Of a stretch of 64,000 bases of DNA, positions 63,703-64,000 are shown in pieces. The position numbers were made by a program, and so were the translations under genes. The DNA lies in the NCBI GenBank assembly GCA_036389255.1, contig DASVQI010000001.1:1-64000 (forward strand), in the 5' to 3' direction. Numbering within the stretch: the stretch's first letter is position 1; every line of letters begins with the position of its first letter. Under the pieces are notes generated by a model, which did not search any database, had not been told where the DNA came from, and saw nothing but the letters and a program-made list of their open reading frames with translations. Source of the stretch: JACVRN01 sp036389255. GTDB lineage: Bacteria > Acidobacteriota > Blastocatellia > Pyrinomonadales > Pyrinomonadaceae.

Positions 63703-63870
63703 CGTCCAGCCCTAGCCGATTGCGCCCTTGTTCCAAAGACAGATTGTCTCTCTTCAATCTACGGAATGTAATTGAATGTTATGTACCTGATTCGCCCGAT
63801 GCTCGTCTTGAGTTGCCGACTGTTGGGCAAAGTCGGCGAATCTCCGGAAGTCGGTCGTTTTGTGTAAGGC

Positions 63871-63900
63871 TTGGATGAAGAGGGAACTTGTTAATATAAT
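63871..63900 (+). promoter_or_regulatory. Sigma-70-type promoter near the right edge
   Basis: TTGGAT (63871-63876), 18 bases, TATAAT (63895-63900). It points to the right and may drive the open frame starting at 63973. Confidence 0.5.
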
Positions 63901-63972
63901 CAGCCTACATTCCGCTCGCAGAAGAACCAGCCGGTCGTAACTATTTCATCTCTCTGAAGGGAACAGAGGCAA

Positions 63973-64000
63973 ATGTCACAGGATAGAAATCAGAAGTGGG
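63973..64000 (+). CDS. Possible gene start cut by the window edge
   Basis: An ATG at 63973 with AGGC close upstream opens MSQDRNQKW and runs off the window. The promoter at 63871 supports a transcribed gene, but nine codons cannot show what it is. Confidence 0.3.

Overview
The window looks like a piece of a Gram-negative chromosome, probably an Acidobacteriota member of the Blastocatellia/Pyrinomonas type. This is inference from gene content and style: secreted proteins with signal peptides and lipoboxes, a TonB-dependent receptor and a TonB C-terminal domain, LolA-like proteins, ECF sigma factors next to a large TPR-CHAT protein, many two-component proteins, GC-rich coding DNA that still uses ATA isoleucine codons freely, and small operons separated by repeat-bearing spacers. 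No rRNA, tRNA, CRISPR array, integrase or transposase gene was found.

Layout. 1-3170: tail of an ECF sigma factor, its zinc-finger anti-sigma factor and two secreted DUF4097-type proteins. 3323-6313: dCTP deaminase (dcd), a degenerate receiver protein, a CheY-like receiver and an RsbRD-type histidine kinase. 6622-8280: five small genes on the minus strand, two of them under 60 codons but with strong ribosome binding sites. 8332-9616: a TPR/TonB lipoprotein gene bounded by two integron-type attC-like sites, with no integrase nearby. 9806-13493: a small lipoprotein and a 957-residue secreted coiled-coil/IPT-like protein, convergent across a 17-bp hairpin. 14008-19210: ECF-like sigma factor, TPR-CHAT protease-like protein whose conserved N-terminus has no standard start codon, and an unknown protein. 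19240-25135: phosphotransferase, two GNAT acetyltransferases, a transglutaminase-like protein, S1/P1 nuclease and GT39 glycosyltransferase.

25221-30256: TonB-dependent receptor, fatty acid desaturase, and a histidine kinase/OmpR regulator pair. 30328-39109 (minus strand): GH25 lysozyme-like protein, RNase HI overlapping a Rad50/SbcC-like ATPase, TPR protein, lepA and a secreted protein. 39439-43323: ferredoxin/metallo-beta-lactamase fusion and a large hybrid kinase. 43805-49840: a 2011-residue alpha-2-macroglobulin with an intact thioester and unusual inserted modules. 49933-52633: a TPR-AAA+-Fis regulator lacking a normal GAFTGA loop, divergent from a small secreted peptide gene. 52995-58920: two LolA-like paralogues flanking an ArgE/HutF pair and a lipase-type metallo-beta-lactamase. 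59009-64000: NUDIX, PPOX-type flavoprotein, rtcA, DUF434 protein, a probably leaderless small gene, DEDDh exonuclease, DUF1842-like protein and a MITE-like element.

Four themes stand out. Signal transduction is dense: two sigma factors, three histidine kinases, three receiver proteins or regulators and one AAA+ regulator. Many products are envelope or secreted proteins. Spacers carry several repeat families: attC-like sites, a hairpin repeat built on GGCAAAAGTGAAGAA, a G-rich inverted repeat shared by two gene ends, and a MITE-like element. Small proteins are common and are easily missed by length cut-offs.
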